A DNA stretch of 14,941 nt from Collybiopsis luxurians FD-317 M1 (lineage: Eukaryota > Basidiomycota > Agaricomycetes > Agaricales > Omphalotaceae): contig KN834908.1 in assembly GCA_000827265.1 (NCBI GenBank), forward strand, positions 26,489-41,429. The letters run 5' to 3'. The translations under genes were made by a program, and so were the position numbers. The notes beneath the pieces are model-generated. The model was not told where the DNA came from and searched no databases. It saw nothing but the letters and a program-made list of their open reading frames with translations. Positions 1 through 11,750 of the stretch are shown in pieces. The stretch's first letter is position 1. Each line of letters begins with the position of its first letter.

Positions 1-183
1 CAGTGCCTGTTTACAGCATAGGAACATTCCAAAATTGAGGGCTGTCATTTCTCCAGTTGACAAAAAAAAAGAAAAAAGAAAAAACAGGACCCAAAGGTTC
101 ACAGAAAAAAGGGGGCCCAAACATTGACAAAAGCTTTTGAAGCTATTGTTAATTTCTGAGGGCTTTGAATGAAACTTTGGGTC

Positions 184-189
184 TTTATT
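184..189 (-). terminator. Polyadenylation signal AATAAA of the small left-end gene
   Basis: On the minus strand the sequence reads AATAAAGACCC about 30 bases past the TAA stop at 218-220. That is a normal distance for a eukaryotic poly(A) signal. It is the main reason for ending the small gene there. The hexamer is common in AT-rich DNA, so it is supportive rather than decisive. Confidence 0.4.
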
Positions 190-217
190 TTTTATACAAA
201 TGGAGGATACTATTCAT

Positions 218-704
218 TTACCTTAGTGAACCATGTGGTGTAACAGAAAGATCGGGGTATAACAATCCAATAAAGTCAATGCGCATTTCCACAGACCCGA
301 CTCGGTCACCTGGAGGAGGCATACTTCAAATTAAACCACAAAATCACACAAACCCAAAATGACTTAAGTACCTCAAATTTACTAACAAACAGAATAATGG
401 TACCATTCAACTCAGAACTTGTGCCATTGTGCTGAGTGCGATGTCCATTCAAAGGGGAAGATGGGTCAAATTGTGCCCAAGTCAAGAATGTTGCAGGAAG
501 AGGTGCATTCCGATAGGCAATATATGTGTCGTTTCCATGGGCATTGATGGATAGGCCAGCATATTGCAAAACGCCAGTGATGGGGTTTTGCATTGAGAAC
601 ATGATTAGAAGGGAGTTCCTGGATAATTGGAGGTCAAAGGTGAAAACAAATTTGGTGTGCTCCAGGCCATATGTTCCTGCAGTGATATGGATTTCTTTGA
701 CCAT
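218..704 (-). CDS. Hypothetical small protein, two exons
   Basis: I do not recognise this gene. The model has exon 1 at 704-383 and exon 2 at 309-218, with a 73-bp intron (donor GTAAAT, acceptor CTCCAG) spliced in phase 1. It gives 137 residues. The start is the first ATG of the open frame (MVKEIHITAG). The protein looks beta-rich, with alternating hydrophobic residues (TKFVFTFDLQL, then RVGSVEMRIDFIGLLYPD). It has NDT/NGT sequons but no signal peptide or membrane segment in this model. An alternative donor (GTACTT at 371) also stays open for about 20 more codons. The frame upstream of 704 stays open for some bases, so a further 5' exon (for example ending near 735) is possible. Open length, phase-consistent splicing and the poly(A) signal support it, but no family match does. 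Confidence 0.4.
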
Positions 705-2355
705 AAGTACTGAGTGCAGTATCACCTATCTCACTTTGATCCATCAACAACAATAGCCCTCTCTACTGTACCACCAGCAAATACAATTAGGTGTATGCTC
801 CAGATTCCTTGAAGGTTTTTTACAATTTTTTTGCCACCTCAATACTGCTTGGAAAAGGGGAGAATTTGGGAGATACAGGATAGGCACTCTGGTCTTGGTT
901 TACTCATTAAGGCATTCAGGTACATTTTGCATGCCCTTCTGTCTGTGAGTACAACTTTTCTGACCCCTGCTTCCCATTTTCAGAGCTGGAGCCTCTCATT
1001 TTTTTTTTGGCAATGTGACTTCACTGGATCCAGCTAAAATGCTAAGCCACTATATAATGTTTCTTTTGTGTTCATTGATCTCTGGAACTTTCCTTCAGAG
1101 CAGCAGAAGATATGAAATCTGTTCGAATTTCTCAAGAGGTGGTTGATTATTCCAATTTCATGCTACAATTAGATTTATCAATGTATTTACTGCAATATAA
1201 TATTCCCCTGCATGTATTAGAGGTTCAAAATCTTACAAACAGAAAGATGCAGAGCTTAGAACAGCTTTCTGTCACTCAAAATGATGAGCGGAGGTCCAAA
1301 AATTGGTTAATTCTCATGCCAGCTGGAATCCCGGTGTTCTGTGATTCTAGATCCCCTTCCATAAAATATTCACTCAACAGCTAGGTCGCATCTAAAAAAG
1401 ACCAGAGTGGGCTTAAAATGTGTGTAGCACCCTAGTAGGCCACATGTGAGTACTCTTACTTGGCCACCTGTGCACATGTTTTTTGTGCATGGACTCAAAA
1501 ACCCTTAGGTGGCTGAGCAAGCAGTCACTGATAGTAAAGGAACCAAAGTGGATAAAGGCTCTCGGAATATGCAGCTCAATACTGATGCTGGTTGCAATAA
1601 TAAAAATAATTAAAGAAATCCAAAAAAGGAAAGAGGGAGAAGGAAAGGAAGGAGAGAGAATTCATTGGTCACTGTCTCCTCGCAATGTCTCTGACATGGG
1701 TTTCTGACAGTCTCTATTATATCTAGAAACAGTATTCTAATAGATTTAAAGAGACAAGCCAAATTTTTCTTCATGCTAACATGCGAGAAATGCAAAAAAA
1801 TGCCGATTTGGAATATTCGCAACAGTATCTGAAGTGCCGGTTGGATAGCGATCCAAATTTGGAATTATTTTACTTGCTCAACATCTATGTGCTGTGTTCC
1901 CACTCACTCATCAGCAAGTCGCGACGCATTGAGTTCACCAAGAACCATTGTTTTTTTTTTTTTCAAAGATATTGCATTGCACCGAGCTCTTGACATATTA
2001 CAACATGTAAAATATAGCCACTCAGGATAGGTAACAGACCAGTTTTGGACCAATAGAGCCAAATTCCATAGGTACTTGTTGCTCCTTGCTTTCATTGCCT
2101 CTTTCACGAGGCTTCACTAACTCAAGGCACAGAACTAAGGTGCCATTGCTACATGAATTGAGTGCAAGCCTCTAAACTTTAGGGTGAATTTTCAAGATTC
2201 AAACTCAGGATTGGCAAAGGGGCCAGTCAAAGTACAATGCATTGTAGGCAAAAAAACTATATTTCCTTTCCAGATACAAGTACAGTAGATTAGTACTCTT
2301 ATATCTATTACATGGACACTCAATATTGCATGCAAGATTTAATTGAAAATAAAAA
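705..2355. other. AT-rich stretch without a supportable gene
   Basis: Both strands hold only short open frames without recognisable motifs or consistent splice structure. There are homopolymer runs (for example a T run near 1951-1962), a purine-rich patch near 1620-1660, and short direct and inverted repeats around 1435-1515 (GGCCAC/GTGGCT). I see no WD40 remnant and no Trp/Pro-rich NLR tail here. The missing 3' part of NLR1 is therefore not simply displaced to the far side of the LTR. Confidence 0.5.
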
Positions 2356-2674
2356 TGTTAAATAACTAATGTCCTAGGTAAGTACACTGGACTGTAGGTA
2401 GAGTAAGTAATGAAGGTAATAAAATATAGAAAGAGAAAGAGTGTACCCTCAGGATCATAGATGAGTTCTGAGGGTAGAAGTGGAAACTGTCAGGTAAAAA
2501 TAGGGCATCTCAGAATAAAGAAAAGGAAAAGGAATAAATAACAACAGTGTGAAATGACTATGGAAAGATATCCATATGGAACCAGATGCATATACCTTAA
2601 GCCACTCCAGAATGTGGTCACAGGTACACACTCAGGACACCAATATACACAGATTGTATTACATCAATCTAACA
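2356..2674 (-). repeat. Copia 3' LTR (solo end of the truncated element)
   Basis: It begins TGTTAGATTGATG immediately after the polypurine tract and probably ends TTTAACA, giving TG...CA ends with a five-base inverted repeat TGTTA/TAACA. No second copy of this LTR is visible in the window. The stop codon of the fused NLR1 reading frame (TAA at 2659-2661) lies inside it, so the LTR probably also supplies the 3' UTR of any transcript. Confidence 0.6.
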
Positions 2675-5600
2675 CTCCCCTTGGTGTCCTGATACCACCA
2701 ATCAAGACCCAGGGCACAAACAATATGACGGTGTTTCTCTTTAGGAAGCAACTTTGTTATTATCTCAGCAAGGTTTTGGGAGGAGGAAATTGGGTGTACA
2801 CTAACAGTACCATTAGCAATGCAGTTGCAGACAAAGTGAAACTGTATATCAATGTGCTTCGAGACAGAATGAACTTCCTTTGTGTGACCATTGAGAGTTT
2901 GTAAATTCCTTCCAGAGTTTGCATCCCAGATACTGATAGTATTATCGACTGAACCAGAGACAATCTGAGAGCCATCACTGGAGAATGCAACTGACATAAC
3001 GGCACGAGTGTGACCTTCCAAAGTCTGCAAATTCATTCCAGTATTTACATCCCAGATACGGACACTCTTGTCAGCTGAACCAGAGACAATGCGAGAGCCA
3101 TCATAGGAGAGTGCAACAGACTGCACAGATCCTGAGTGACCTTCCAATGCTTGAACTTTTTCTCCAGTATCTGCATCCCAGATGCAAACAGTATTGTCAT
3201 CTAAGCCAGAGACAATTCTTAAACCATCATTAGAGAATGCAACAGATCTGACACGACTTCCAGTGTTTATTCTCATTTTTGCTCCACTTTGATTTGAAAC
3301 ACCTTCACAGACCACCTGTGGCAGGTGAAAAAAGTAATCCCTCCATGTGTTTGGCACCTTGCTTGTTGCAACCTCAACTGCCAGACTGGACATGTAAAGG
3401 TGGGGAGTGGAGAGTCTCGCAGGTGAACCGGTAAAAGTTTGTGTCAATCTTTCCAGTGCTGTTATTGTGCTCAATAGATTTTCTAAGCCTATCCCTTTCT
3501 ATAACTTGCTGTTCAACATCATATACTTAATGAAAAATGTAGGTACTTACATTTGAAAGCCATTGCTTAAATGTTTTTATTGTTTCATAGGATCTTCTTC
3601 CAGTCCCGAGGAGATTCATGACCTCTATCCAAAAAATTGCCTTAATCTGCCCAAATTCATTCAGCAGGTTCAACAAATCTCCCTCGACACCCTGTATTGA
3701 TTTCATCAAATGATCTACCCAGAACAAGCAACAGTACTGCAGGCTCTTATTGATACTGTCCAGAACTCTTTTATCAAGATCTGCAATTTCACTATCAAGC
3801 AAGAATGAAGATGGCAGATTGCAGATATTGAATTTGAGGGATGTATTCATAATTGCAAAGCAATGATTAGCAATTACTCTGTGATGTGCAGATGCATTGC
3901 ACACAAGCTGGTCCCCAGCTCGCTCAGAACTCAGGAGAAAGTCTTGAAATGACTTGTGGTATATGTAAACACAGTTATCCTTTTCTGAAATATATGCAAT
4001 TGCATAGAATGCTTCAATGGCATTTCTCACGGCCTCTTCATCACTAATTTGGTGATCCTGTGACATAAATTGAGTAATAGTGGTCACTGAAATAGCTTGC
4101 TGCGCAATTGAAATAGTATCCAGCACTTGTCGGTATAGTTTTGTGACATCTGTTTTTCCATTTCCTATTACTTCATCTAAAACCTGTTTATAAAGCCTAT
4201 CAATGAGAAGATCTGCAGGTCCAAGATGGTTGGAGGATGGACTGTTGTTAACTATGGCCCTTAAGCGATCCTGTTTCTGCCCCCAAGATACCTTCTGTCC
4301 TTTTGGTAAAATATACCGCACAGCTGTGGATGCATAAATGAAGACACCCTGGGATTGCCTGGCAATTATTTCCAGACTAGAAGGCTCCTTTTCCTTAATG
4401 TCAGGTAATTCACTTTCCAGAAATTTTCTGACATCAGTAATAGCTGTTTCCGGTTCTACATCCTCCAGTTTATATGTTGCCTCAACTTTCAGCTTTTTAC
4501 AGGTTGTGACAATATCTGGATCAGGACGACTGGTTACCAGAAATTTAATCCCATGTACTTTAGGTCCAGCATGGTTGATATTTGTAATAAGTGCTTCAAT
4601 AAACTTGGATCCTTCCCCTCCTTCAATTTCATCCAAAGCATCAATTACTATCAACACTGGCAACCTCTCTTCAAGTTGGTTTTGCCTTGACTTGTGCCAT
4701 GGCTGAATGAGAAGCTCAGTCAATTGTTTCTCAATTACATATGCCATATCAAAGTTAACACCTGACAAAGCATCTGCAAATGCAGCCGAATAGTATGCCA
4801 GTCTGCGAGCAATGGTTGGAATAATATTCCGCCGTTGCCGAAGGCTCTCACTTTGTCTTGAGCAGAAAAAGGAAGCTCCAAGACGGTGCCCCTCATCTTG
4901 ATTGTCAAAGTGGTCACAGATGGAATAAGCAATGGTTGACTTTCCCATGCCAGCCATACCTCTCAACCAAAAAACTGGAGGACTATCATTGGAAGTATCA
5001 AGCACCCAGTTTTTAATGGTATCGCAGATGGCAATGTGGGTTCCTTCTGTACATTTGTTTCTGGAAATCTGGAGGCCAGCATCTGCCGCATACCATGCAG
5101 AATGCGAAATTGGCCAAGATTCCAAATGAAGTTTCTGACAAATAATTTAGAATTCCAGCCCTCTCATGGTCACATGCAGCCACTTCATACCTCAATTCTT
5201 TTTTTCGTAAAGCTTGTGTCTCTCTGGATGGCAAGTACCATTTGAAGCTGATAAGGTGGTTAAAATGAAGCTGTCTCTCATAAAAAAACAAGCTTACTGA
5301 AAATCTTTTTGTAAACTCCTCAATACCAGCAATTAAATCTGGGATCCTCTGTGCAGCTTGATCCATGGTCCAGATTTTTGTCCAAGTTCTGCTTCCTTTA
5401 AAATTTTCCAGTTCTTGTTGGGTTTTTTCAAGGTTCCTTTGTTTGTAAGGTCAATATCAAGTTGGAGTACCCAATAAGCATTCAGATATCATACCTTTGA
5501 AATTCAGACAGACTATCTATCATATCCTTACCAATATTCCCATCTCCAAGTGTCAAATTTTGGCCCACAATTTGCAGACGGTAAATGATCTGATCCAAGC

Positions 5601-6342
5601 CTTTTTCTGCCCTCTCATTATTGCCTTCATAGGTCTAGACATTGTAGGTTACCTCTGATTATCAACTTTGATGGTAAAGGATTCAGTCACTCACCTCAAA
5701 AGCTTCCACAAGGGTATTGAACACACCAAAGGGTAACTTGGCTGCTGTGCCCGCCAAGAGAGGTTCAGCTCTCTTTGTAAGGCTATGAACAATCTCGAGT
5801 AGATTCTTGGCTTTTTGGGCAAGGGGCTTGAATGTCTTATTGGTCTCATTATTTTCTGGAAACATAATGGTGATTATTGAGAGAAGAGAACAAGTGCTGT
5901 AGGTAACGTACTGATACCAGTAGCTTTCTCCTCCAAGGACTTGCGATTGTCTTCCTGTCCTGGCATCATCAGTGCTGTCATTGCATAGAGACTATCAACA
6001 ACAACTAATTTCATCCTGCAAATTTGACATACCAGATGTTGCCCCCGAGGGAGTGTGAGTGTGACTTCCTTCTCCTTCCGGAACAACCGGTGCTGCGGCG
6101 AGTGTGCTTGCATTGACAAGTTGAGCTGTACCACCAGCTGCCTCATATTGCCTAGTTACTCCAGCAGCCAAAACCGAATTTCCAACTGGACGGGCCACAT
6201 CGGATGGTACATTTGGAAGTACGTTCTGGGTTGATGCCATCGAATTCCTGCCATGAGCAGACTCACGCGTAGGAGAGCTGGACCTGCGGCGTTGAAAAAT
6301 TTTATGCAACTTTTTGAAAACCTTGTGTTGAGAGCCAGTCAT
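2659..6342 (-). CDS. NACHT-WD40 NLR-like protein (NLR1), array truncated and fused to a Copia RNase H end
   Basis: Predicted intracellular STAND/NLR receptor of the fungal HET-E/HNWD type. Exons: 6342-6033, 5959-5912, 5855-5695, 5634-5495, 5436-5298, 5247-5191, 5134-3551 and 3498-2659. All introns are 50-73 bp GT-AG and all phases agree, giving 1,092 residues. The first acceptor could instead be at 5975, adding five residues. Residues 1-30 are basic (FKKLHKIFQRRRSSSP). Residues 120-280 are a helical region resembling HeLo/MLKL-type bundles (inference). NACHT: Walker A GMAGMGKST at 344-352, Walker B LIVIDALDE at 446-454, and VTSRPD near 488. Residues 893-1018 hold three 42-residue WD40 repeats. 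A fourth starts (TKEVHSV) and then switches at residue 1026 to Copia RNase H and LTR sequence up to the stop. Three blades cannot close a propeller, and the usual C-terminal tail is absent. The NACHT exon is fully open, so expression is plausible, but it may be a dying paralog of NLR2. Confidence 0.85.
2675..2682 (-). other. Polypurine tract (plus-strand primer site) of the Copia remnant
   Basis: AAGGGGAG sits directly against the TGTTAG start of the LTR. This is the standard place and composition of the site that primes plus-strand synthesis in LTR retrotransposons. It fixes the LTR boundary and the orientation of the element. Confidence 0.72.
2863..3261 (-). repeat. Truncated WD40 array of NLR1 (three full units and the start of a fourth)
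   Basis: These are 126-bp units, each coding 42 residues of the form SVAFS-DG-IVSGS-D-T-IWD-TG-LQTLEGH. Units 1-3 correspond one-to-one to units 1-3 of NLR2, including the odd SGLDDNTVCIWDADTG in unit 1 (SGLEDNTVCIWDADTG in NLR2) and ALSYDGSRIVSGS in unit 2. Unit 4 begins like unit 4 of NLR2 (T-x-EVHSV) and breaks after the codon at 2865-2863. The two arrays therefore descend from one, and NLR1 lost everything after the start of unit 4. Confidence 0.85.
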
Positions 6343-6387
6343 GTTGATATCGGCAGAGAAAGACAGAAATTACAATGCACGTTCTTG

Positions 6388-6394
6388 TTTTATA
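6388..6394 (-). promoter_or_regulatory. Possible TATA box of NLR1
   Basis: TATAAAA reads on the minus strand about 46 bases before the chosen ATG at 6342, which has a purine at -3 context (ATCAACATG). The spacing would leave a very short 5' UTR. Nothing else recognisable lies between the ATG and the end of the ACH1 relic, so this is only a plausible core promoter element. Confidence 0.3.
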
Positions 6395-6879
6395 TTCATG
6401 GCGGAGGTGATAATTCGCCGATACCAAGTGTCATTCTTCATTCTACGGTAGAAGCGATCCCACGATTATACACGTTTACTTCATATCGGCAAATGCCGTA
6501 TTATACATTGTAAACCTAATTTCCGAATGGCGCTTCTTCCAATACAGGATTCTTACATCGATCCTACCACCTGACCTTCATTTGTCCGCATTCCAGGAAG
6601 TTGGTGCTTAAGTTGAATGTGATCTTTCAAATAACCAAAACAAGACAGCACTTAATGGTATTGGATGTCCAGAAAAAAAGATGGGAGGTAAGGTGAGGCT
6701 TCCCCCGATATATACAGGTCACCCCACATTCTTCGATACGTTCTTGTAAAGCCCTTCTGGATCGGCCTGAAATCAAATCAGCACATGATATGCAACCAGT
6801 TAATTGATTATATCGATCCGTTCAGTTCCCCGTTGGAAAATGCTTCCTATAAACTACCAGAAACAAGATGCAACTAACA
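6395..6879. other. Spacer upstream of NLR1, possibly with the eroded last exon of the ACH1 relic
   Basis: No supportable open frame. On the minus strand, 6760-6710 resembles the penultimate ACH1 exon of copy B (a CGA/AGG-rich stretch followed by CTTTAC-AAGAACG), but the match is short and gapped. The remainder to 6395 is presumably the 5' regulatory region of NLR1. Confidence 0.35.
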
Positions 6880-8520
6880 AATATTAATAAATACAAAGAC
6901 CCAGACGAACATGCTTCTTGATAACCACTTTTGTTCGTTCCGGGAAGATAGCCCGGATGTGTGGGAGACCCTGCGAAAAACGACGTGAACTAGATTGTAT
7001 ACTGCACGGTGTACGGAAGTAAAACTGGGCTGGAAGTGAGGGAAAGAACAAACCAAGCACGGATGAGTTCAGCCATTTAGACGAGATAGTCAATGAGCCC
7101 TAAAGTAAACTATGTACTCAACCGGATCAACAACATCTAAGACAAATGGTATGAAATGGATATCCCTTGCTGGACCGGCGATTGAAAAATTGATGGTCGA
7201 AGATCACAGCAAGATTGAAACTAAAGGAGAAAAGATTGCGGTAGGACAGAACAATGGAGAAGGATGAGGCGACAAACGAAGGCCTGGTGTATAACTAGAA
7301 AGGTGCACAAACTCACCTATATGACATATGGATGTTAGTATGAATTACGAACGAGTTGCCAAATGGAAAATCCACACAAATTCATTCAATATCATGTCAG
7401 TCTAATTCCACATGTCTATTGCTCCGCTTGAGACCTTCCAAACAGATCTTATCAATATCTTATCTTTCCAATGTTCGCTTATCTCTTATCGGAAAACCGT
7501 TCCGCGTCCCATGACAAAGAGTTTTCAGGTTAATCTTCGATATTTGTTGCTCGAATTGATAAACAGACGGAATACATGTTTAATCTCACAAATATGGATT
7601 AAGAGCCACAAATCCAACGTAGCAATCAATCATCCCATCCTGCAAAACTCTCGTCCAAACCACACATTATCAAACGGTCCCTACGCCAATCTTCCAGTAG
7701 TCCAACTCTACTGTTTACACGCTGCAGGGTCAACAACAACTCGAGTAGCCCCCCTCCCTTCTACGACCTCACTCCAGATTCTAAACGCTCCGCCTAATCC
7801 CTATACCCATTATTAGCCAACGATTCCAAACCTAAACGCCGCCATCGCTTGATCTGGGGTTACGCCGACATTCCGGGGCAAATTTATGTCTGAAAGTCGG
7901 CGAGAGTTTCGACGAGGATTCGGCTATTTTGAAGTCAAACCAACCGAGTCAGTTGGTACAGCGGATCCTAAGAATAGACTGACAAGCTGCGACAGTATTA
8001 TATTTGAGAGATTCGGCGGTTTGCTGGAGCGGGAGGGGAGACTTCAATAGGTGAGATCTCGCAACGCTGAAGGAACATGTTGATTAGATATTCTATGTGT
8101 GCTTCAAAGCGACCAGAATTTACGCAACGGAATCGGCCTTCTGCCGAAAAAACTAACTTCCCTCAGCATGGATATCCACATGTCGTAGAAGGCTCAGGGG
8201 CCAAAAGCTCCTGTCTGATGGGGATCGATAAGAACACACAGTCAAGGCAACAAGAAACGTACCTGCGGCAAGTACACAATAATTTTTGACTACATTTTCA
8301 ATATCGACTCCAACCACAAAGGAGTTTCTTCTGCGTGTCGGCTACTAAGATTCGAAAACCATAAGGCTGGAGGGGTGAATTTGAAGCTGGCAAGAGCTGA
8401 AGTAGAACAGAAGCAGGAAGGGTTGGAGAATGGATGGAGCCGGATACGAAAAATAGCGACGAGCGGGAACCGAGCAAGCGGGTCCAGGTGGCCGGACCGA
8501 AAAGGCGTCTTATTGACGGT
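6880..8520 (-). pseudogene. ACH1: Decayed acetyl-CoA hydrolase relic, copy A (near full span)
   Basis: No long frame survives. Identity rests on colinear pieces shared with copies B and C. The 5' part (8520-8290) aligns with 11750-11500 of copy C, including a nearly identical stretch at 8459-8489 versus 11692-11722. The middle (about 7900-7600) aligns with both B and C. The 3' part (7167-7118) aligns with the IVPFASQVDQTG exon of B. The segment near 6985-6920 reads GLPHIRAIFPERTKVVIKKH, the eroded form of the ACH1 motif 'GLADLR-LSPRERAK-VIEK'. Stops and indels occur throughout. Order and strand are those of one former multi-exon gene. No product is expected. Exact ends cannot be set by eye. 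Confidence 0.6.
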
Positions 8521-8690
8521 TCCTCTCCTGAATTACACCAGGGGAACCTGAACATGACACGGGTTCCATTTGCGATGTCATTAATAGCAATTGCCTCATG
8601 TTGGGTCAGCAGGTCACAGTTACTACTTCGTAAACTTCATCTCTCAATCGCCACCACACCCGTTGATACCGCTATCATCCATCGATCCCC

Positions 8691-10345
<1,655 letters not shown>

Positions 10346-10544
10346 CTAAACCAATGGTGCGGCAAGGACGTTGATTGAATATTAACTGGGCGCGAAGTCA
10401 TCTACGGGTTAGGAACCACAACGAGGCACAGGTGCGGGGCAATACTGTGGGGTATATACATCACCACTTTGAGCACCAAGAATCAACTGAATTTGAGTGA
10501 GTTGGTTGGCGTAAGAGTGAATTGCGGCAAAAAGTCCCGGGCGG

Positions 10545-11750
10545 CACAACTGATCTTATCTATATCTTATCTAAGGTTCAGCTCTTATCGGGGATTCTTT
10601 CGGCAGTTGCGATACATGAAAAACGGGTACAAAGGAGGAACCAGCGTCGAAGAAAGTGGTTATACAGAAATACAGTGAAAAAAAAAAGATTAAACTCTTG
10701 TAACTCATCCCCAAAAGTATTACCCGTACAAACTTGAATAGTTGGCGGCTCGATACTCGAAATAACCTAGCCGAATCGACGAACTGACAGAACGTACCTA
10801 TCGGAACACACAAGTATGAGATATGGACCACAAATCCCGCAAAGCATAGATGAACTCGTATCCTACAAAACTCCCATCCAAACCCCCACACAATGGAATA
10901 ATCCCTTCGCCATCCTTGCTGTCGTCCAACTCTACATGTTCTCGATCCCAGATTGCAAGAGCAACAACGACTCGAGTGATCTCCCCTCTATAACCTCTCT
11001 TGAGTCTGTCAAAGCTCCGTCTAATCGCTCTTCCAGTCATTCTCCGGTGCATCTTAACACAAACATAGCCTCCGCTTTATTTGGCGTTACCGAGATTGTC
11101 AAGGGCAAATGCGTGTCTGCACGTTGTGAAGGATTCCAAGGAAGATTTGACTATCTCGAGGTATGATCAAGCAATTCAGTTGGGGCAGAATACGGCTGGT
11201 AATGGAAAGGCAAGCTTCGACTATATCCTCGTTGAAGGATTTGATAGATCAGACGAGGAGTTTGCGGGTTCCATAAAATAGATTTTGCGGGGCAACTGAA
11301 TGAAAATAATAGTCAGGTATCAACTTTGTGAATAAAAGGCTAGAGTCTACACAACGGGATAGCCCTTTCATCACAAAAATCGAGTTCCCCCAGCATCATC
11401 AGTACACAACTTTGTTACTGATTTAAAAAACCACCTATTTGATGGGTATCGATGAGAAAATCGCACAAAGTGAAGGCAGAAAGCAACGTACCTGCGGCAA
11501 GAACCCAAAAATGCTCGACTGCAAGTATTGACCACGCCTCCGACCAACAAATCAAGTTTCTTCTTGTGGATGGCCAATTCCTCAATGACATAGAAGTTGC
11601 TGGAGCGGTGAATTTGACGCTGGCAAAGGCTGCAGGAGAACGCAAGCAAGAGGGATCAGAAAATGAATGGAGGGCGATACAAAGGAAGGCAACGAGCGGG
11701 AACCGAGCAAGCAGGTCCAGGTAGCAGGAAAGAGCAGGCGTCTTATGGCC
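10545..11750 (-). pseudogene. ACH1: Decayed acetyl-CoA hydrolase relic, copy C (5' and middle parts)
   Basis: It aligns to copy A across both halves. 11750-11350 corresponds to 8520-8100, and 11090-10850 to 7870-7620; a shared 'GATCTTATC-ATATCTTATCT' stretch lies at the 3' end (10552-10575 and 7444-7468). The middle also aligns to copy B: the B exon [11 protein letters not shown] corresponds to 10947-10900 here, where the Ala codon has become TAG. The 5' part (11640-11510) reads KFTAPAT and, in another frame, LAIHKKKLDLLVGG, eroded forms of the ACH1 N-terminal 'GFTPAGYP...A-H-----L-LFVGAS'. The part equivalent to the ACH1 C-terminus is missing; copy B follows instead. Confidence 0.6.

Larger units (their letters stand above)
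2356..2865 (-). mobile_element. Truncated Ty1/Copia LTR retrotransposon: RNase H end, polypurine tract and 3' LTR
   Basis: Three parts lie in the right order on the minus strand. First, 2865-2675 translates to the end of a Copia RNase H: SKHIDIQFHFV matches the KHIDI-x-x-HF motif, followed by NGTVSVHPISSSQNLAEIIT and LLPKEKHRHIVCALGL, equivalent to the family pattern of 'VHY.S..NLADI.TK.LP...H'. Second, a polypurine tract AAGGGGAG at 2682-2675. Third, an LTR opening TGTTAG at 2674. The likely LTR end is TAACA at 2356 (about 319 bp), which is the inverted complement of TGTTA. That end is less certain because the 5' LTR and target-site duplication are missing. Gag, protease, integrase, reverse transcriptase and the start of RNase H are absent. 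The piece is immobile and is joined directly to the WD40 coding sequence of NLR1. Confidence 0.78.

Noticed and set aside
1112..1384. 90-residue plus-strand open frame as a gene
   Set aside because: No recognisable motif, no splice partners and no supporting signals in AT-rich DNA; length alone is not enough.
1431..1515. Short GGCCAC/GTGGCT direct and inverted repeats as a MITE
   Set aside because: The arms are only 7-8 bases, no target-site duplication is visible, and no second copy occurs in the window.
4338..4706. 122-residue plus-strand open frame within NLR1
   Set aside because: It is the shadow of the NACHT exon, which has Walker A and B motifs on the other strand.
7412..7816. 134-residue plus-strand open frame as a real gene
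   Set aside because: It lies antisense to ACH1 copy A and has no motif. Its counterpart in copy C is interrupted and differs in frame.
10816..11166. 116-residue plus-strand open frame as a real gene
   Set aside because: It is antisense to ACH1 copy C, and the corresponding plus-strand frames in copies A and B are not conserved.
11371..11649. Minus-strand frame resembling phosphoglycerate kinase (LDLLVGG...NT, then LAAG)
   Set aside because: The same region aligns with copy A, and the downstream parts are clearly acetyl-CoA hydrolase. The short likeness is explained by the ACH1 N-terminal L-LFVGAS segment.
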